Source of the DNA: Paenibacillus vietnamensis
GTDB lineage: Bacteria; Bacillota; Bacilli; Paenibacillales; Paenibacillaceae
Direction of reading: 5' to 3'
Assembly (NCBI RefSeq): GCF_020169515.1
Contig: NZ_JAHMHW010000001.1
Span: forward strand, 620,001-684,000
Length of the DNA: 64,000 bases
This document shows positions 35,089 through 44,254 of this stretch, one piece after another (position 1 is the first letter of the stretch; each line of letters begins with the position of its first letter). The position numbers were made by a program, and so were the translations under genes. Below the pieces are notes generated by a model that had not been told where the DNA came from, did not search any database, and saw only the letters and a list, made by a program, of their open reading frames with translations.

Positions 35089-36870
35089 TTGAGTAAGCGC
35101 TCAATTAACGGATCTGATTTTGCTGCAATGGCACTGCTCGGCGCCGATCTATTACAACGTAACGCAGAATACGTTAACGCGTTGAATGTTTTTCCCGTCC
35201 CGGACGGTGACACAGGCACGAACATGAATTTGACGATGACCTCCGGGGTGCGCGAGCTTCGCGGCAAGCCGGCAGACGGCATCGGCAAAGCGACGGAAGC
35301 TTTGTCCAAGGGGCTGCTGATGGGCGCAAGGGGGAACTCCGGCGTCATTCTGTCTCAGCTTTTCCGGGGATTCTCCAAATCGCTGGCAGGGCTCGAGGAA
35401 GCGGGCGCGGCCCAAGTGGCCGCCGCGCTGCAGCAGGGCGTCGACATGGCCTACAAGGCGGTCGTCAAGCCTGTTGAGGGTACGATTCTTACGGTGGCGA
35501 AGGAGGCCGCCAAGCATGCGGTGCAGTTTGCGCGCAGATCGGGGGACGTTGCCGAGCTGCTGCGGGAAGTGCACGGGAAAGCGCATGAGACGCTGCAGCG
35601 CACGCCTGATTTGCTGCCGGTCCTTAAGCAGGTCGGAGTCGTCGATTCGGGCGGACAGGGCCTCGTTTATATTTATGAAGGATTCATGCGAAGCATGTCT
35701 GATAGCGAAGGGGAGCACGATTCCTATTCAATTCCGTCGGAGGCAGCTCCTCCGGAGGAGGTCGCCGTTCCTGCCGCGAGGCCGGCCGTTCCGCCGCTAA
35801 AGCGTGTTCAGGAGCCGATATCGTCGGCACAGTCGCGCTTGTCCACGGAGGCTATTGAATTCCTTTACGATATGGAATTTTTTATCAATCGGAAGTTATC
35901 TGGCACAAAAACGGCGTTTTTTGATGAATCCGCTTACAAGCGTGCGCTTGAAAAAGACGGGGACTCGATTCTCGTAATCGTAGAAGAGGATTTGATTAAG
36001 GTTCATGTTCACTCGCGCAAGCCGGGGGACGTTTTAAATGCATCGCTGCCGTACGGCGAGCTCATCGACATTCGCATCTTGAATATGCGCGAGCAGCATC
36101 GCGATTTGCTGGAACAGGAGCATTCGGAAGTGAGTGCAGCGGAGTATTCGTTTGCCGGACTGCTTGCGGGTGAGGACGTGCCCGTCACGCCGCCGGGACA
36201 AGTATTCGAACGTGCGCCGTTCGGCATTATAGCCGTTGCGATGGGAGACGGCATTGCGGATATTTTCCTCGATAACGAGGTTGATACCGTCTTGTCCGGG
36301 GGGCAGACGATGAATCCGAGCACGGAGGATTTCGTCAAGGCGATCGATGCGTTGTCGGCTGAGCATATTTATATTTTGCCGAATAACGGCAATATCATTT
36401 TGGCCGCCGAGCAGGCTGCCGAGCTGAGCGAGCGTGACGTGACGGTAATTCCTACAAGAACGATTCCGCAAGGTCTTGCGGCCGTGCTGGCTTTCAAGGA
36501 GGAGGAATCGGCCGAGCGCAACACCGCCTGGATGACGAACGCCGCCCGGCAGGTACTCTCCGGTCAGGTGACGAAGGCGGTCCGCGATACGGAGATCGAA
36601 GGGGTCAGCATCAAGGAAGGCGATTTTATCGGCATTAAGGAGAAAACGATCGTCGTGTCCGATGCCGGCCTGCTTCAGGCTTGCCGGGGGCTTGTCAGCA
36701 GCATGCTGGAGGACGGCGGAGATTTGCTTACGGTGCTTACAGGAGCGGAAGCCGATTCCGCAGAAACCGCTTCGCTGTGCGAGTGGATAGCCGAGCGTTA
36801 TCCGGAGCTGGAGCTTGAGGTGCATAGGGGCGGCCAGCCGCTGTATCCATACGTGTTCGCCGTAGAATAA
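35089..36870 (+). CDS. fakA: Fatty acid kinase catalytic subunit FakA (DAK2/YloV family)
   Basis: A 593-aa protein. Residues about 10-205 are a DhaL/DAK2 kinase domain with the ATP-Mg site NVFPVPDGDTGTNM and GARGNSGVILSQ; a Pro/Ala-rich linker (220-245) follows, then the YloV C-terminal domains (to 593). FakA phosphorylates fatty acids bound to FakB. The start is TTG 35089, with GGGAGGG upstream. The neighbouring DegV-family gene is likely its FakB partner. Confidence 0.9.
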   Translation: MSKRSINGSDFAAMALLGADLLQRNAEYVNALNVFPVPDGDTGTNMNLTMTSGVRELRGKPADGIGKATEALSKGLLMGARGNSGVILSQLFRGFSKSLAGLEEAGAAQVAAALQQGVDMAYKAVVKPVEGTILTVAKEAAKHAVQFARRSGDVAELLREVHGKAHETLQRTPDLLPVLKQVGVVDSGGQGLVYIYEGFMRSMSDSEGEHDSYSIPSEAAPPEEVAVPAARPAVPPLKRVQEPISSAQSRLSTEAIEFLYDMEFFINRKLSGTKTAFFDESAYKRALEKDGDSILVIVEEDLIKVHVHSRKPGDVLNASLPYGELIDIRILNMREQHRDLLEQEHSEVSAAEYSFAGLLAGEDVPVTPPGQVFERAPFGIIAVAMGDGIADIFLDNEVDTVLSGGQTMNPSTEDFVKAIDALSAEHIYILPNNGNIILAAEQAAELSERDVTVIPTRTIPQGLAAVLAFKEEESAERNTAWMTNAARQVLSGQVTKAVRDTEIEGVSIKEGDFIGIKEKTIVVSDAGLLQACRGLVSSMLEDGGDLLTVLTGAEADSAETASLCEWIAERYPELELEVHRGGQPLYPYVFAVE

Positions 36871-36901
36871 CGGGATTCGTTTTTCATGTTGGAGGGGATT
36901 C

Positions 36902-37759
36902 ATGGTGGGGAAAGTCCGAATTGTAACAGACAGTACGGCCGACATACCGGCTGACATCAGAGAGAAGCTTGGCATTACGATGGTACCGCTTAAAGTGCTT
37001 TTCGGCGAAGAGACTTATTTGGACGCCGTTACGATACACGCCGAACAATTTTATGAGAAGCTGGCGCATGCGCCTGTGCTGCCGACCACATCGCAGCCTT
37101 CGCCGCACGAGTTTTCGGAGGTGTATCAGCGCCTTCTGGATGAGGATGCCGATTCGCCGATTATTTCGATCCATCTGTCGGCCGCGCTCAGCGGTACTCA
37201 TCAATCGGCGGTTATCGCGCAATCTATGCTGGAGGGCGGGGCGGACCTTACGATCGTCGATTCCAAGTCAGCTTCCTACGGATTTGGCCTATGTGTCGTG
37301 AAGGCGGCCGAAATGGCGCTGGCGGGCGAAACGAAGGAACGTATTTTGGAGGAGATCGCCCAACTGCAGCGCAATACGCAGCTTTATTTTCTCGTGGATT
37401 CGCTGGATTTTTTGCAGAAAGGCGGCCGTATCGGCAAGGCTTCCGCACTGATCGGCTCGATCTTGAACATTAAACCGATTTTATCGCTGGACAACGACGG
37501 GGTTGTGCTGGCGGTCGATAAGGTGCGCGGCACCAAAAAAGCGATGGCGCGCATTATCGAACTGCTGAAGCAGCAGTTCGGCGACGAACCGGTAAGCGCG
37601 ACGATGGCATGGACGAATCCGAATCCGGCGGGTGATGAGCTGACAAGACTCGTGATCAGCGAATTTAATGTTCAGGCAATCAACTACACGACGGTAGGAA
37701 CCGTCATCGGCACGCATACCGGACCGGGGACGTCAGCCGTGTTCATGCACAGGTTTTAA
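36902..37759 (+). CDS. DegV-family fatty acid-binding protein (FakB-type)
   Basis: A 285-aa DegV protein. It carries the family signatures VTDSTADIP, SIHLSAALSGTHQSA and GGRIGKASALIGSILNIKPIL, which surround the fatty-acid pocket. FakB presents acyl groups to FakA and hands acyl-phosphate to PlsX/PlsY. ATG 36902 follows GGAGGGG, 31 nt after fakA. In B. subtilis sdaAB/sdaAA occupy this place, so the FakA-FakB adjacency is specific to this lineage. Confidence 0.9.
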   Translation: MVGKVRIVTDSTADIPADIREKLGITMVPLKVLFGEETYLDAVTIHAEQFYEKLAHAPVLPTTSQPSPHEFSEVYQRLLDEDADSPIISIHLSAALSGTHQSAVIAQSMLEGGADLTIVDSKSASYGFGLCVVKAAEMALAGETKERILEEIAQLQRNTQLYFLVDSLDFLQKGGRIGKASALIGSILNIKPILSLDNDGVVLAVDKVRGTKKAMARIIELLKQQFGDEPVSATMAWTNPNPAGDELTRLVISEFNVQAINYTTVGTVIGTHTGPGTSAVFMHRF

Positions 37760-37763
37760 CCGT

Positions 37764-39818
37764 ATGATCAAGCTGGATCAAATTTCAGTTCGGCAAATCA
37801 AAGGCGTGAGCGCTCCCAAGGAACAAGAGCTTCACGCCTTTGGCGTGCATACCGTCCAGGATCTGATCGACTATTTTCCGTTTCGCTACGAGGATTACCG
37901 GATTCGGGAGCTGACGGACGTCAAGGATGGCGAAAAGGTAACGGTGCTCGGCCAGGTGCGGGGCGTTCCGCTTCTTCAGCGCTACGGCCGAAGCAAATCA
38001 AGGCTGACCTGCAAGGTCGAGGTGGGGAATTGGCTGATTACGGCCGTATGGTTTAACCGTCATTTCCTGCAGGATCAGCTGACCGCCGGACGCGAAATTA
38101 TGCTGACGGGCAAGTGGGAGCAGCAGCGGCTCCAAATCACGGTTTCGGATTCGGAGTTTCCGGACAGCAGCCGCGCTGCCAAAACCGGTACGCTGCAGCC
38201 GGTATATTCTGTCGGCGGAGGCATTACGCAGGTCTGGATGCGCAAGACGATCCGCCAGGCCTTGACGCAATACGGCGCCATGCTGGAGGAACCGCTGCCG
38301 CTTGAGCTGCTGGAGAGGCATAAGCTGATGGGCAGGCGGGATGCCGTTATGCTCATTCATTTGCCGGAGGATACGCAAAAGGGACAAGCCGCCCGCAGGA
38401 GACTGGTGTACGAGGAGCTGTTTCTGTTTCAGTTAAAGCTGCAGGCATACCGCGCGCTGAACCGCAAGCGGGGTGATGGCATCGCCCACCGGATCGAGAG
38501 CGAAACGATCCGCCAGTTCGCCGCCTCGCTGCCTTTCGAGCTGACGGACGGGCAGAAGCAGGTGGTCAATGAAATATCGACCGATATGAGACGGCCCTCC
38601 TGTATGAACCGGCTGCTGCAGGGTGATGTCGGTTCGGGCAAAACGGTTGTTGCCGCTATCGGGCTTTACGTCACCGTCAAAGCCGGCCATCAGGGGGCGC
38701 TCATGGTGCCGACGGAAATTTTGGCCGAGCAGCATATGCGCTCGCTTCAGCGCCTATTCGCGTCCCACGGCATCGAGGTGGCGCTTCTGACCGGCAGCTT
38801 GACCGAGCGCAAGCGGCGGGATGTGCTTGCCGACCTGCAAATGGGCATGATCGATATCGTTGTCGGCACTCATGCGCTTATCCAGGAGGATGTGTTTTTC
38901 CGCAGTCTCGGGCTTGTTGTCGTGGACGAGCAGCACCGTTTCGGGGTTAACCAGCGCAGCGTGCTTAGGCGCAAAGGGCTCAATCCCGATGTGCTCACTA
39001 TGACGGCTACGCCGATTCCGCGAACGATGGCGATCACCGCCTTCGGCGATATGGATGTATCGACGATCAAGGAAAGGCCGCACGGCCGTAAGCCGATTAA
39101 GACGTACTGGGTAAAGCACAGCATGATGGAGCGTGTTCAGGGCTTTATCCGCAAGGAGGTTGCCAAGGGACGGCAGGCGTATATCATCTGCCCGCTGATC
39201 GAGGAATCCGAAAAGCTGGACGTTCAAAACGCCATCGATCTGTACGTGCAAACGCAGCAGTCGTTTCCCGACCTGTGCGTCGGCCTGCTGCACGGCCGGA
39301 TGTCGGCAGCGGAGAAGGAGTCGGTGATGGGGGCGTTCGGAGCAGGCGAATGCCAGGTGCTCGTCGCCACGACGGTCGTGGAGGTCGGCGTCGACGTTCC
39401 GAACGCGACGCTCATGATCATTATGGATGCGGAGCGCTTCGGCCTGTCGCAGCTTCATCAGCTGCGCGGCCGGGTGGGCCGGGGCGAGCACCAGTCCCAC
39501 TGCATACTGGTCGCCGATCCGAAGTCGGAAACCGGCAAGGAGCGGATGAAGGTCATGACGGAAACCGACGACGGCTTTGAGGTATCCAGGCGGGATCTTG
39601 AAATCCGCGGCCCCGGCGATTTCTTCGGAACGAAGCAGAGCGGCCTGCCGGAGTTCCGGCTTGCCGATATGGCGGCGGACTACGAGGTGCTGGAGGAAGC
39701 CCGCGAGGATGCGGCCGAGCTGACCGGACGCGAGGAATTCTGGACGGAAGCGGCCTTCGAGAGATTGCGCCGGATGCTGCAGAACGATCCGTTTTTTCAA
39801 GGGGAGCAGCTCGACTAG
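37764..39818 (+). CDS. recG: ATP-dependent DNA helicase RecG
   Basis: A 684-aa fork-reversal helicase. Wedge/OB domain about 50-150, then SF2 motors with GDVGSGKTVVAA (Walker A), DEQHRFG (motif II), TATPIPRT (III), and QLRGRVGRG (VI), with the C-terminal TRG-type segment ending near GDFFGTKQSGLPEFR. It processes stalled forks and Holliday junctions. Start ATG 37764 is 4 nt after the DegV stop, so the gene is part of the same operon. Confidence 0.95.
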   Translation: MIKLDQISVRQIKGVSAPKEQELHAFGVHTVQDLIDYFPFRYEDYRIRELTDVKDGEKVTVLGQVRGVPLLQRYGRSKSRLTCKVEVGNWLITAVWFNRHFLQDQLTAGREIMLTGKWEQQRLQITVSDSEFPDSSRAAKTGTLQPVYSVGGGITQVWMRKTIRQALTQYGAMLEEPLPLELLERHKLMGRRDAVMLIHLPEDTQKGQAARRRLVYEELFLFQLKLQAYRALNRKRGDGIAHRIESETIRQFAASLPFELTDGQKQVVNEISTDMRRPSCMNRLLQGDVGSGKTVVAAIGLYVTVKAGHQGALMVPTEILAEQHMRSLQRLFASHGIEVALLTGSLTERKRRDVLADLQMGMIDIVVGTHALIQEDVFFRSLGLVVVDEQHRFGVNQRSVLRRKGLNPDVLTMTATPIPRTMAITAFGDMDVSTIKERPHGRKPIKTYWVKHSMMERVQGFIRKEVAKGRQAYIICPLIEESEKLDVQNAIDLYVQTQQSFPDLCVGLLHGRMSAAEKESVMGAFGAGECQVLVATTVVEVGVDVPNATLMIIMDAERFGLSQLHQLRGRVGRGEHQSHCILVADPKSETGKERMKVMTETDDGFEVSRRDLEIRGPGDFFGTKQSGLPEFRLADMAADYEVLEEAREDAAELTGREEFWTEAAFERLRRMLQNDPFFQGEQLD

Positions 39819-39893
39819 GCAAGATTATCCGTTATTCGGCATATAGTCTAAAGATGGGAATGGATTGGACAGCCGGATGGAGGTGTCTGGAAG

Positions 39894-40181
39894 GTGAGTT
39901 ACCAAAAATACGGTATTAAGCCCCAGCTTGTCGAACGCATCAAATATAAATTAAAAAACGCCGTTGTGAAGGATCGGATCAGGCAGCTGCTTGGTAACGT
40001 GACGAAGTATGATTTGCAGGACCGGCCGAAGGTGAGAAGGCTTGTGAAAGCGGCCGCCGTTATTTTGCAGGAGCAGCTTACCGATATGCAGGAAGAACAG
40101 ATCGTGAACTTTGTGATGGCGCAAAAAATCGACCCCAACAACACGTTTCATCTGCTAAAGCTGTGGGGCATGTTTCGCTGA
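39894..40181 (+). CDS. spoVIF: Stage VI sporulation protein F
   Basis: A 95-aa protein recognised by the C-terminal KIDPNNTFHLLKLWGMFR, typical of SpoVIF (B. subtilis YjcC), which is needed for late coat assembly. The start is GTG 39894 after GGAGGTGTCTGGAAG. A mother-cell -10-like sequence CATATAGT lies at 39840-39847 (7 of 8 to the sigma-E consensus), about 45 nt upstream, without a clear -35 element. The terminator overlaps its stop codon. Confidence 0.88.
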   Translation: MSYQKYGIKPQLVERIKYKLKNAVVKDRIRQLLGNVTKYDLQDRPKVRRLVKAAAVILQEQLTDMQEEQIVNFVMAQKIDPNNTFHLLKLWGMFR

Positions 40182-40208
40182 CCTGTCGGGGTCGGCGATT
40201 TTTTTTTG
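40176..40208 (+). terminator. Terminator of spoVIF
   Basis: CGCTGACC pairs with GGTCGGCG (one G-U) around a 6-nt loop and is followed by about nine T. The stem includes the spoVIF stop codon. Confidence 0.8.
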
Positions 40209-40220
40209 CAGCGGACTCCG

Positions 40221-40916
40221 CTACCATAGCTTCAGCTGCTCGTCCAGGGCAAACGGCTCGATCAGCGAGCAATCGTCGTTGCGGACGCTGCCGACGGCTT
40301 TGCCTACCGGATATGCTGTCATCTCCTCCGAATCGTACGGCTGCAGCAGAGGCAGCAGCGTATCCGTGTCGGTTACGGAGCGGTCAAGCCACAGCAGCTC
40401 GTCCTCCCGCCTTAAAATGACCGGCATCCGGTCATGGATCGGCGCGACCAGGGCGTTCGGGGCCGTCGTCAGAATCGTGCAGGAGCTGATTTTGGCGCCA
40501 TCAGGCGAAAGCCACGATTCGTAAAGGCCTGCCATGCTGAATATGCCGCCGCCTTTCAGAACGATGCGCATCGGCTGCTTGCCGGACGCCGTCGCCTTCC
40601 ATTCATAGAAGCCGTCCGCCGGGATGAGGCAGCGTTTGCGGCGGAGCGGCTTGCCGAAGGCAGGCTTGGCCGCAGCCGTTTCCGAGCGGGCGTTGATCAT
40701 TTGAAACCCGATCTTCGGATCGTTCGCCCAAGGAGGAACGAGTCCCCATTTGAGCTCGCCCAGACGGTTGCCCTTCCCGTCATTGACGACGGAGAGCACC
40801 ATCTGGCTCGGCGCTACGTTATATTTGGGCCGGTGAAACGGCACCATCGTTTCGTCGATCATGTACCGGACCATCAATTCCTCAAGCGTAACGGTGAGCG
40901 TATATCTTCCGCACAT
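40221..40916 (-). CDS. SRAP/HMCES (YedK) abasic-site-shielding peptidase
   Basis: A 231-aa SRAP protein. Met is removed to expose catalytic Cys2 in MCGRYTL, which forms a thiazolidine link to abasic sites in single-stranded DNA. Other active-site parts are the Asn in YNVAPSQ, NARSET, the Glu in ADGFYEW and His in IHDRMP. ATG 40916 follows AAAGGAG; the longer frame from 40979 lacks the Cys2 start. Its neighbours YolD and the Y-family polymerase support a DNA damage role. Confidence 0.93.
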   Translation of the reverse strand: MCGRYTLTVTLEELMVRYMIDETMVPFHRPKYNVAPSQMVLSVVNDGKGNRLGELKWGLVPPWANDPKIGFQMINARSETAAAKPAFGKPLRRKRCLIPADGFYEWKATASGKQPMRIVLKGGGIFSMAGLYESWLSPDGAKISSCTILTTAPNALVAPIHDRMPVILRREDELLWLDRSVTDTDTLLPLLQPYDSEEMTAYPVGKAVGSVRNDDCSLIEPFALDEQLKLW

Positions 40917-41072
40917 GCCGATTCTCCTTTCGCCGTTTGTTTTTCTCTTCATTATACCCCGCAGGCGCGTATAAAGCATATGCCGCTCGTCAAGTATGAT
41001 GATCCGCCGTGTGGAGGATACTGGAGAGAGAGGATACGCTTGTTGACGTTTTGTGAGGAAGGGGCTTGTCGG

Positions 41073-42362
41073 ATGGACGACAAAAATCGGGCTGGCCTAG
41101 GCCGGCCGTCATTCGGCTATTGGCTCGGTCAGCTACTGGAGCTGCCGTCCGCAGCCTATCATTACGCTTTGGGCAAATTTGAAGCTTTAACCGCTTCGCA
41201 AGCGATGCTTGCCGAGGCCGTGCCGCTGGAGCTTCCCGCTGCCGCGGCTGCAAGGCTTACGGCCGCTTGGTCGAAGCTGGAAGCTTCGGCCGACCCCGCC
41301 GATGCGCCGGACTGGAGCGTGCAGGAGCAGGCGACGATCGAACGGATCCGTGCGGAGACGGCAGCCTGCAACCGGAATAACGTCACGCGCACCGAAGCTT
41401 ACCGCTCGGTGTATTTCCGCACGCCCGAGCTGCATTGGTCACTGCTCGCGCATATGGTGTCCCGCAACGGCGGCTGGAACATGACGGATTTGCAGGGAGA
41501 GCTGCTGCCGCGGCTGCTCCTGACCGGGCAGAGAGAGGCGGTCTTCCTCTTCCTGGAGCAGGCGAATGCTTTCATCTTCCATGACGCCTATCCGCAGCTC
41601 AGGCTCTATGAATGGAGCCTTCGGGAAGGGAGGAGCTTGTTTCACCTGCTGCCGGCCTTCGGCGTGTCGAGATTCATGCTGCCGGTCTGGAAGCAGTTTT
41701 GGCGGGACCGGAATCCGGTCCCGCTGACGGTTGCCCTTATCGTGAACGAACAAAATTTTATCGAGCGGCGCATTGTGCAGCATCCCTTTTATAGTGAAGC
41801 AGTGCTTCATACGCTGTTTTTCGGCCTGCAATCCGTCCTGCAGCTGAACGGCGTCCTGTTTCCGTACGGGCGTCAGGAATCCGCCAAAGACGGTGCGACG
41901 CTTAAGCTTTCGGGGCTGATTCTGGAGCGATTCGAGCATTTGAAGGAGAGAATCGAGTTCGGCAAGCGGCTGTATGCGCTGCTCTTCGGCATTCCCCGCG
42001 TCCGCGAGGGAGCGCGCCGCTTCGCCGGGGCTGTGAAGCATACCGGCTCGCGTGCCGATTATGCCCCTCATTTGTTCGCGCGGACGCTTTGCGGGCCGCC
42101 CGAGACCGAGTATGCGGAGCGGCTGCTCGGCGGCCGGCTGAGGCAGGGGGCGAAGCCGCTGTACAGCCCCGAGCTCGGCGCAGCGTGGAGCGACCGGCCG
42201 CTCGTGCCGCCCGAACGGGGCGACTGGTTCCGCTTGGCTTCTGATGTCGCTCCTTACTTTCAGAAGCTGCCCCTGCCGCACATGTTCGAAATTTCGCATG
42301 AATACGGGTTTATGCTTAATAAGCTTGAGCTGGCCGTGCTGGCGGCGCAGCGGGAGAGCTAG
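41073..42362 (+). CDS. DUF2515 family protein (YppC-like)
   Basis: A 429-aa helical protein. The core RNNVTRTEAYRSVYFRTPELHWSLLAHMVSRNGGWNMTDL is the mark of DUF2515 (B. subtilis YppC), of unknown function. No signal peptide or TM segment is clear. ATG 41073 follows GAGGAAGGGG; the frame stays open far upstream across the SRAP gene and that part is not coding. ATG 40980 is a possible but less likely start. Confidence 0.8.
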   Translation: MDDKNRAGLGRPSFGYWLGQLLELPSAAYHYALGKFEALTASQAMLAEAVPLELPAAAAARLTAAWSKLEASADPADAPDWSVQEQATIERIRAETAACNRNNVTRTEAYRSVYFRTPELHWSLLAHMVSRNGGWNMTDLQGELLPRLLLTGQREAVFLFLEQANAFIFHDAYPQLRLYEWSLREGRSLFHLLPAFGVSRFMLPVWKQFWRDRNPVPLTVALIVNEQNFIERRIVQHPFYSEAVLHTLFFGLQSVLQLNGVLFPYGRQESAKDGATLKLSGLILERFEHLKERIEFGKRLYALLFGIPRVREGARRFAGAVKHTGSRADYAPHLFARTLCGPPETEYAERLLGGRLRQGAKPLYSPELGAAWSDRPLVPPERGDWFRLASDVAPYFQKLPLPHMFEISHEYGFMLNKLELAVLAAQRES

Positions 42363-42401
42363 GCTGCCGGCGCAAGGCTCCAGTGCCCGCGTCCGCGGCT
42401 T

Positions 42402-42728
42402 TTATTCCTCGATGTCCGCTCCTTCAATGTCGTTCATCGCAAACCATTCGCCGTCGACCATAAAACGGCCCTTCAGCTGATCGATGCGGTCCACAATGCC
42501 GATGACGGTCAGCTCCTCGGCGGGATGGAACAGCCTCATCGCGATTTGGCGGCGCTGCTGCAGCGACTCGCTCACGCAGCGGGCGACATGCTCCCATTCC
42601 TGCTCGTCAAGCTCGATACGCTGCCGAAGCCGAAGCGCCGCCTGCTGTTCGTTAATCGCGACCTTATGCTCCGGCAGCATCATGCGGCTCGATTCCCAAA
42701 GTCCATTTCCTTCCAGTTTCTTCCTCAT
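42402..42728 (-). CDS. YolD-family protein
   Basis: A 108-aa YolD-like protein (KWEGHGLWESSRMMLPEH-type start: here NGLWESSRMMLPEHKVAI; then IGIVDRIDQLKGRFMVDGEWF). YolD proteins are found beside Y-family polymerases and may be the equivalent of UmuD; function unproved. It overlaps the polymerase stop by 4 nt (ATGA), so both belong to the LexA-controlled unit. Confidence 0.85.
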   Translation of the reverse strand: MRKKLEGNGLWESSRMMLPEHKVAINEQQAALRLRQRIELDEQEWEHVARCVSESLQQRRQIAMRLFHPAEELTVIGIVDRIDQLKGRFMVDGEWFAMNDIEGADIEE

Positions 42729-43990
42729 TTATAGTGTCCTCCAATTTTCTCGGAGCGGTGCTGCGCCTGCCCTGCAGGAGTGATCGAAACCGCTCGTAAA
42801 ATAGTAGCGTCACCGTATTTCCGTTTGAGGGCATCGGTCGCCCTCTCCAGCGCTGCATGCTTTTCCCGGTCGGGATCAAACAGCGAAAGCTGATATTCGT
42901 CGTCCGACGTCAGCTGCGAGAGGCTGACGCCGACCTTCCTGACGGGATTGCCGTCCCAATGCTTCAGCAGCAGCTCCACGGCCGCCCGGTACACCTGATT
43001 CGTTACGTTGGTCGGATCGCTCATTTTCATTTGGCGGCTGAAGCCGGTCGGCCGGTCGTAATCGGCTCCCATGCAGCCGACCGAAACGACATGCCCCATG
43101 TAGCCCTTGCCGCGGCAGCGCTGGCAGACGAGCTCGGTCAGCTCGAGCAGCACGACCTTGATCTCCTCCAGCTTTCCGTAATCGCGCGGCAGCGTCATCA
43201 TATGGCCGACCGTCTGCGGCGCAACCTCATGGGTGCCGGGCTTGACGGGGCTGTCGTCGATCCCGTTGGCGATGCGCCAGTAAAGCTCGGCGTTAATATC
43301 GGAGTTTTTGCCGAATTTGCGCCTCATCATTTGCTTCAGCCGCTCCAGCGGCGTCTCTGCAAGCTTGCCGATCGTATCGATCCCCATCGCGTTAAAATGG
43401 CGGGTCATCCGGCTGCCCACCATAAACATTTTGCCGATCGGGAGCGTCCACAGCGTCTCGCTCAGCCGGTTCTTCGGCAGCTCGAACAGGCCTGAGCCGT
43501 TCTTCTTGGCATAATTGTCGCAGGCCGTCTTCGCCAAAATTTTGTTCTCGGCGATGCCGAAGCGGGTGTATACGCCGAGCTCCTCCTGAATGCGGGCCTG
43601 AATCATGCGGGCCAGCTCCGCCGGCGAGCCGTACAAATGCAGCGAGCCGGTGACGTCCAGAAATTGCTCGTCGATCGAATAAGGCTCAACCAGGTCGGTG
43701 AACGATTGATAAATGCTTGTGATCTTCATAGAGGTGTCGATGTACAGCTGCATGCGCGGCCGGATAATGACGAGCTCCGGGCATTTCGCCAGCGCATCCC
43801 CGAGACGCTCCGCGGTCGTGACGCCGGCCTTCTTGGCGATCGGGCAGGCGGCAAGGATAATGCCGGATCTGCGCTCCGGGTCGCCCGCAACGGCAACCGG
43901 CAAATGACGGTACTCGGGATGCTCCGCCTTCTCCACGGATGCATAGAAGGATTGGCAGTCGGCGAGCATGACGACCCTCTCAGAAGGCAT
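42725..43990 (-). CDS. Y-family DNA polymerase (UvrX/YqjW/UmuC-like)
   Basis: A 421-aa translesion polymerase. Catalytic residues are Asp in VVMLADCQSFYASVEK and the Asp-Glu in PYSIDEQFLD; the palm, thumb HhH (GIDTIGKLAETPLERL) and little finger follow. The C-terminus is of the UvrX type rather than DinB. Paired with YolD and preceded by two LexA boxes, it is an SOS gene. Start ATG 43990 is favoured because it keeps the first strand; GTG 43999 and ATG 43969 (the latter with GAGAGG) are alternatives. Confidence 0.92.
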   Translation of the reverse strand: MPSERVVMLADCQSFYASVEKAEHPEYRHLPVAVAGDPERRSGIILAACPIAKKAGVTTAERLGDALAKCPELVIIRPRMQLYIDTSMKITSIYQSFTDLVEPYSIDEQFLDVTGSLHLYGSPAELARMIQARIQEELGVYTRFGIAENKILAKTACDNYAKKNGSGLFELPKNRLSETLWTLPIGKMFMVGSRMTRHFNAMGIDTIGKLAETPLERLKQMMRRKFGKNSDINAELYWRIANGIDDSPVKPGTHEVAPQTVGHMMTLPRDYGKLEEIKVVLLELTELVCQRCRGKGYMGHVVSVGCMGADYDRPTGFSRQMKMSDPTNVTNQVYRAAVELLLKHWDGNPVRKVGVSLSQLTSDDEYQLSLFDPDREKHAALERATDALKRKYGDATILRAVSITPAGQAQHRSEKIGGHYK

Positions 43991-44061
43991 TGGCGCCACC
44001 GCCTGCGGAGCTAGGCTGTTCGTTCGTTGTCATAAGGCTCATAGGGCTCCCCTCCGAATAG

Positions 44062-44073
44062 GAACGTTTGTTC
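44062..44073. promoter_or_regulatory. LexA (SOS) box 1
   Basis: GAACGTTTGTTC is a perfect GAAC-N4-GTTC Firmicute SOS box, about 72 nt upstream of the polymerase start, just downstream of the -10-like TATAAT (minus strand, 44076-44081). Confidence 0.85.
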
Positions 44074-44085
44074 TTATTATATACA

Positions 44086-44097
44086 GAACGCAAGTTC
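44086..44097. promoter_or_regulatory. LexA (SOS) box 2
   Basis: GAACGCAAGTTC is a second perfect GAAC-N4-GTTC box, 24 nt centre-to-centre from box 1. The TATAAT at 44076-44081 lies between them, so LexA would bracket the promoter. Confidence 0.85.
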
Positions 44098-44254
44098 TTA
44101 TTCTACAGGATTTTTGTGGTTATTATTGACATAAGCTGCAAGCTCGTCCCGTCAGCAGCAGGACGTGGATATTTTTTCTATGAGATGCAAAAGCTACAAC
44201 TGTATTATGCGGCATTTTTGTCCGATAACTGTAGCCGCAGAGGGGCGTGAAGCT

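Noticed and set aside
40434..41072. Long 5' extension of the DUF2515 frame
   Set aside because: Runs antisense through the SRAP gene; the protein family core begins after 41073.
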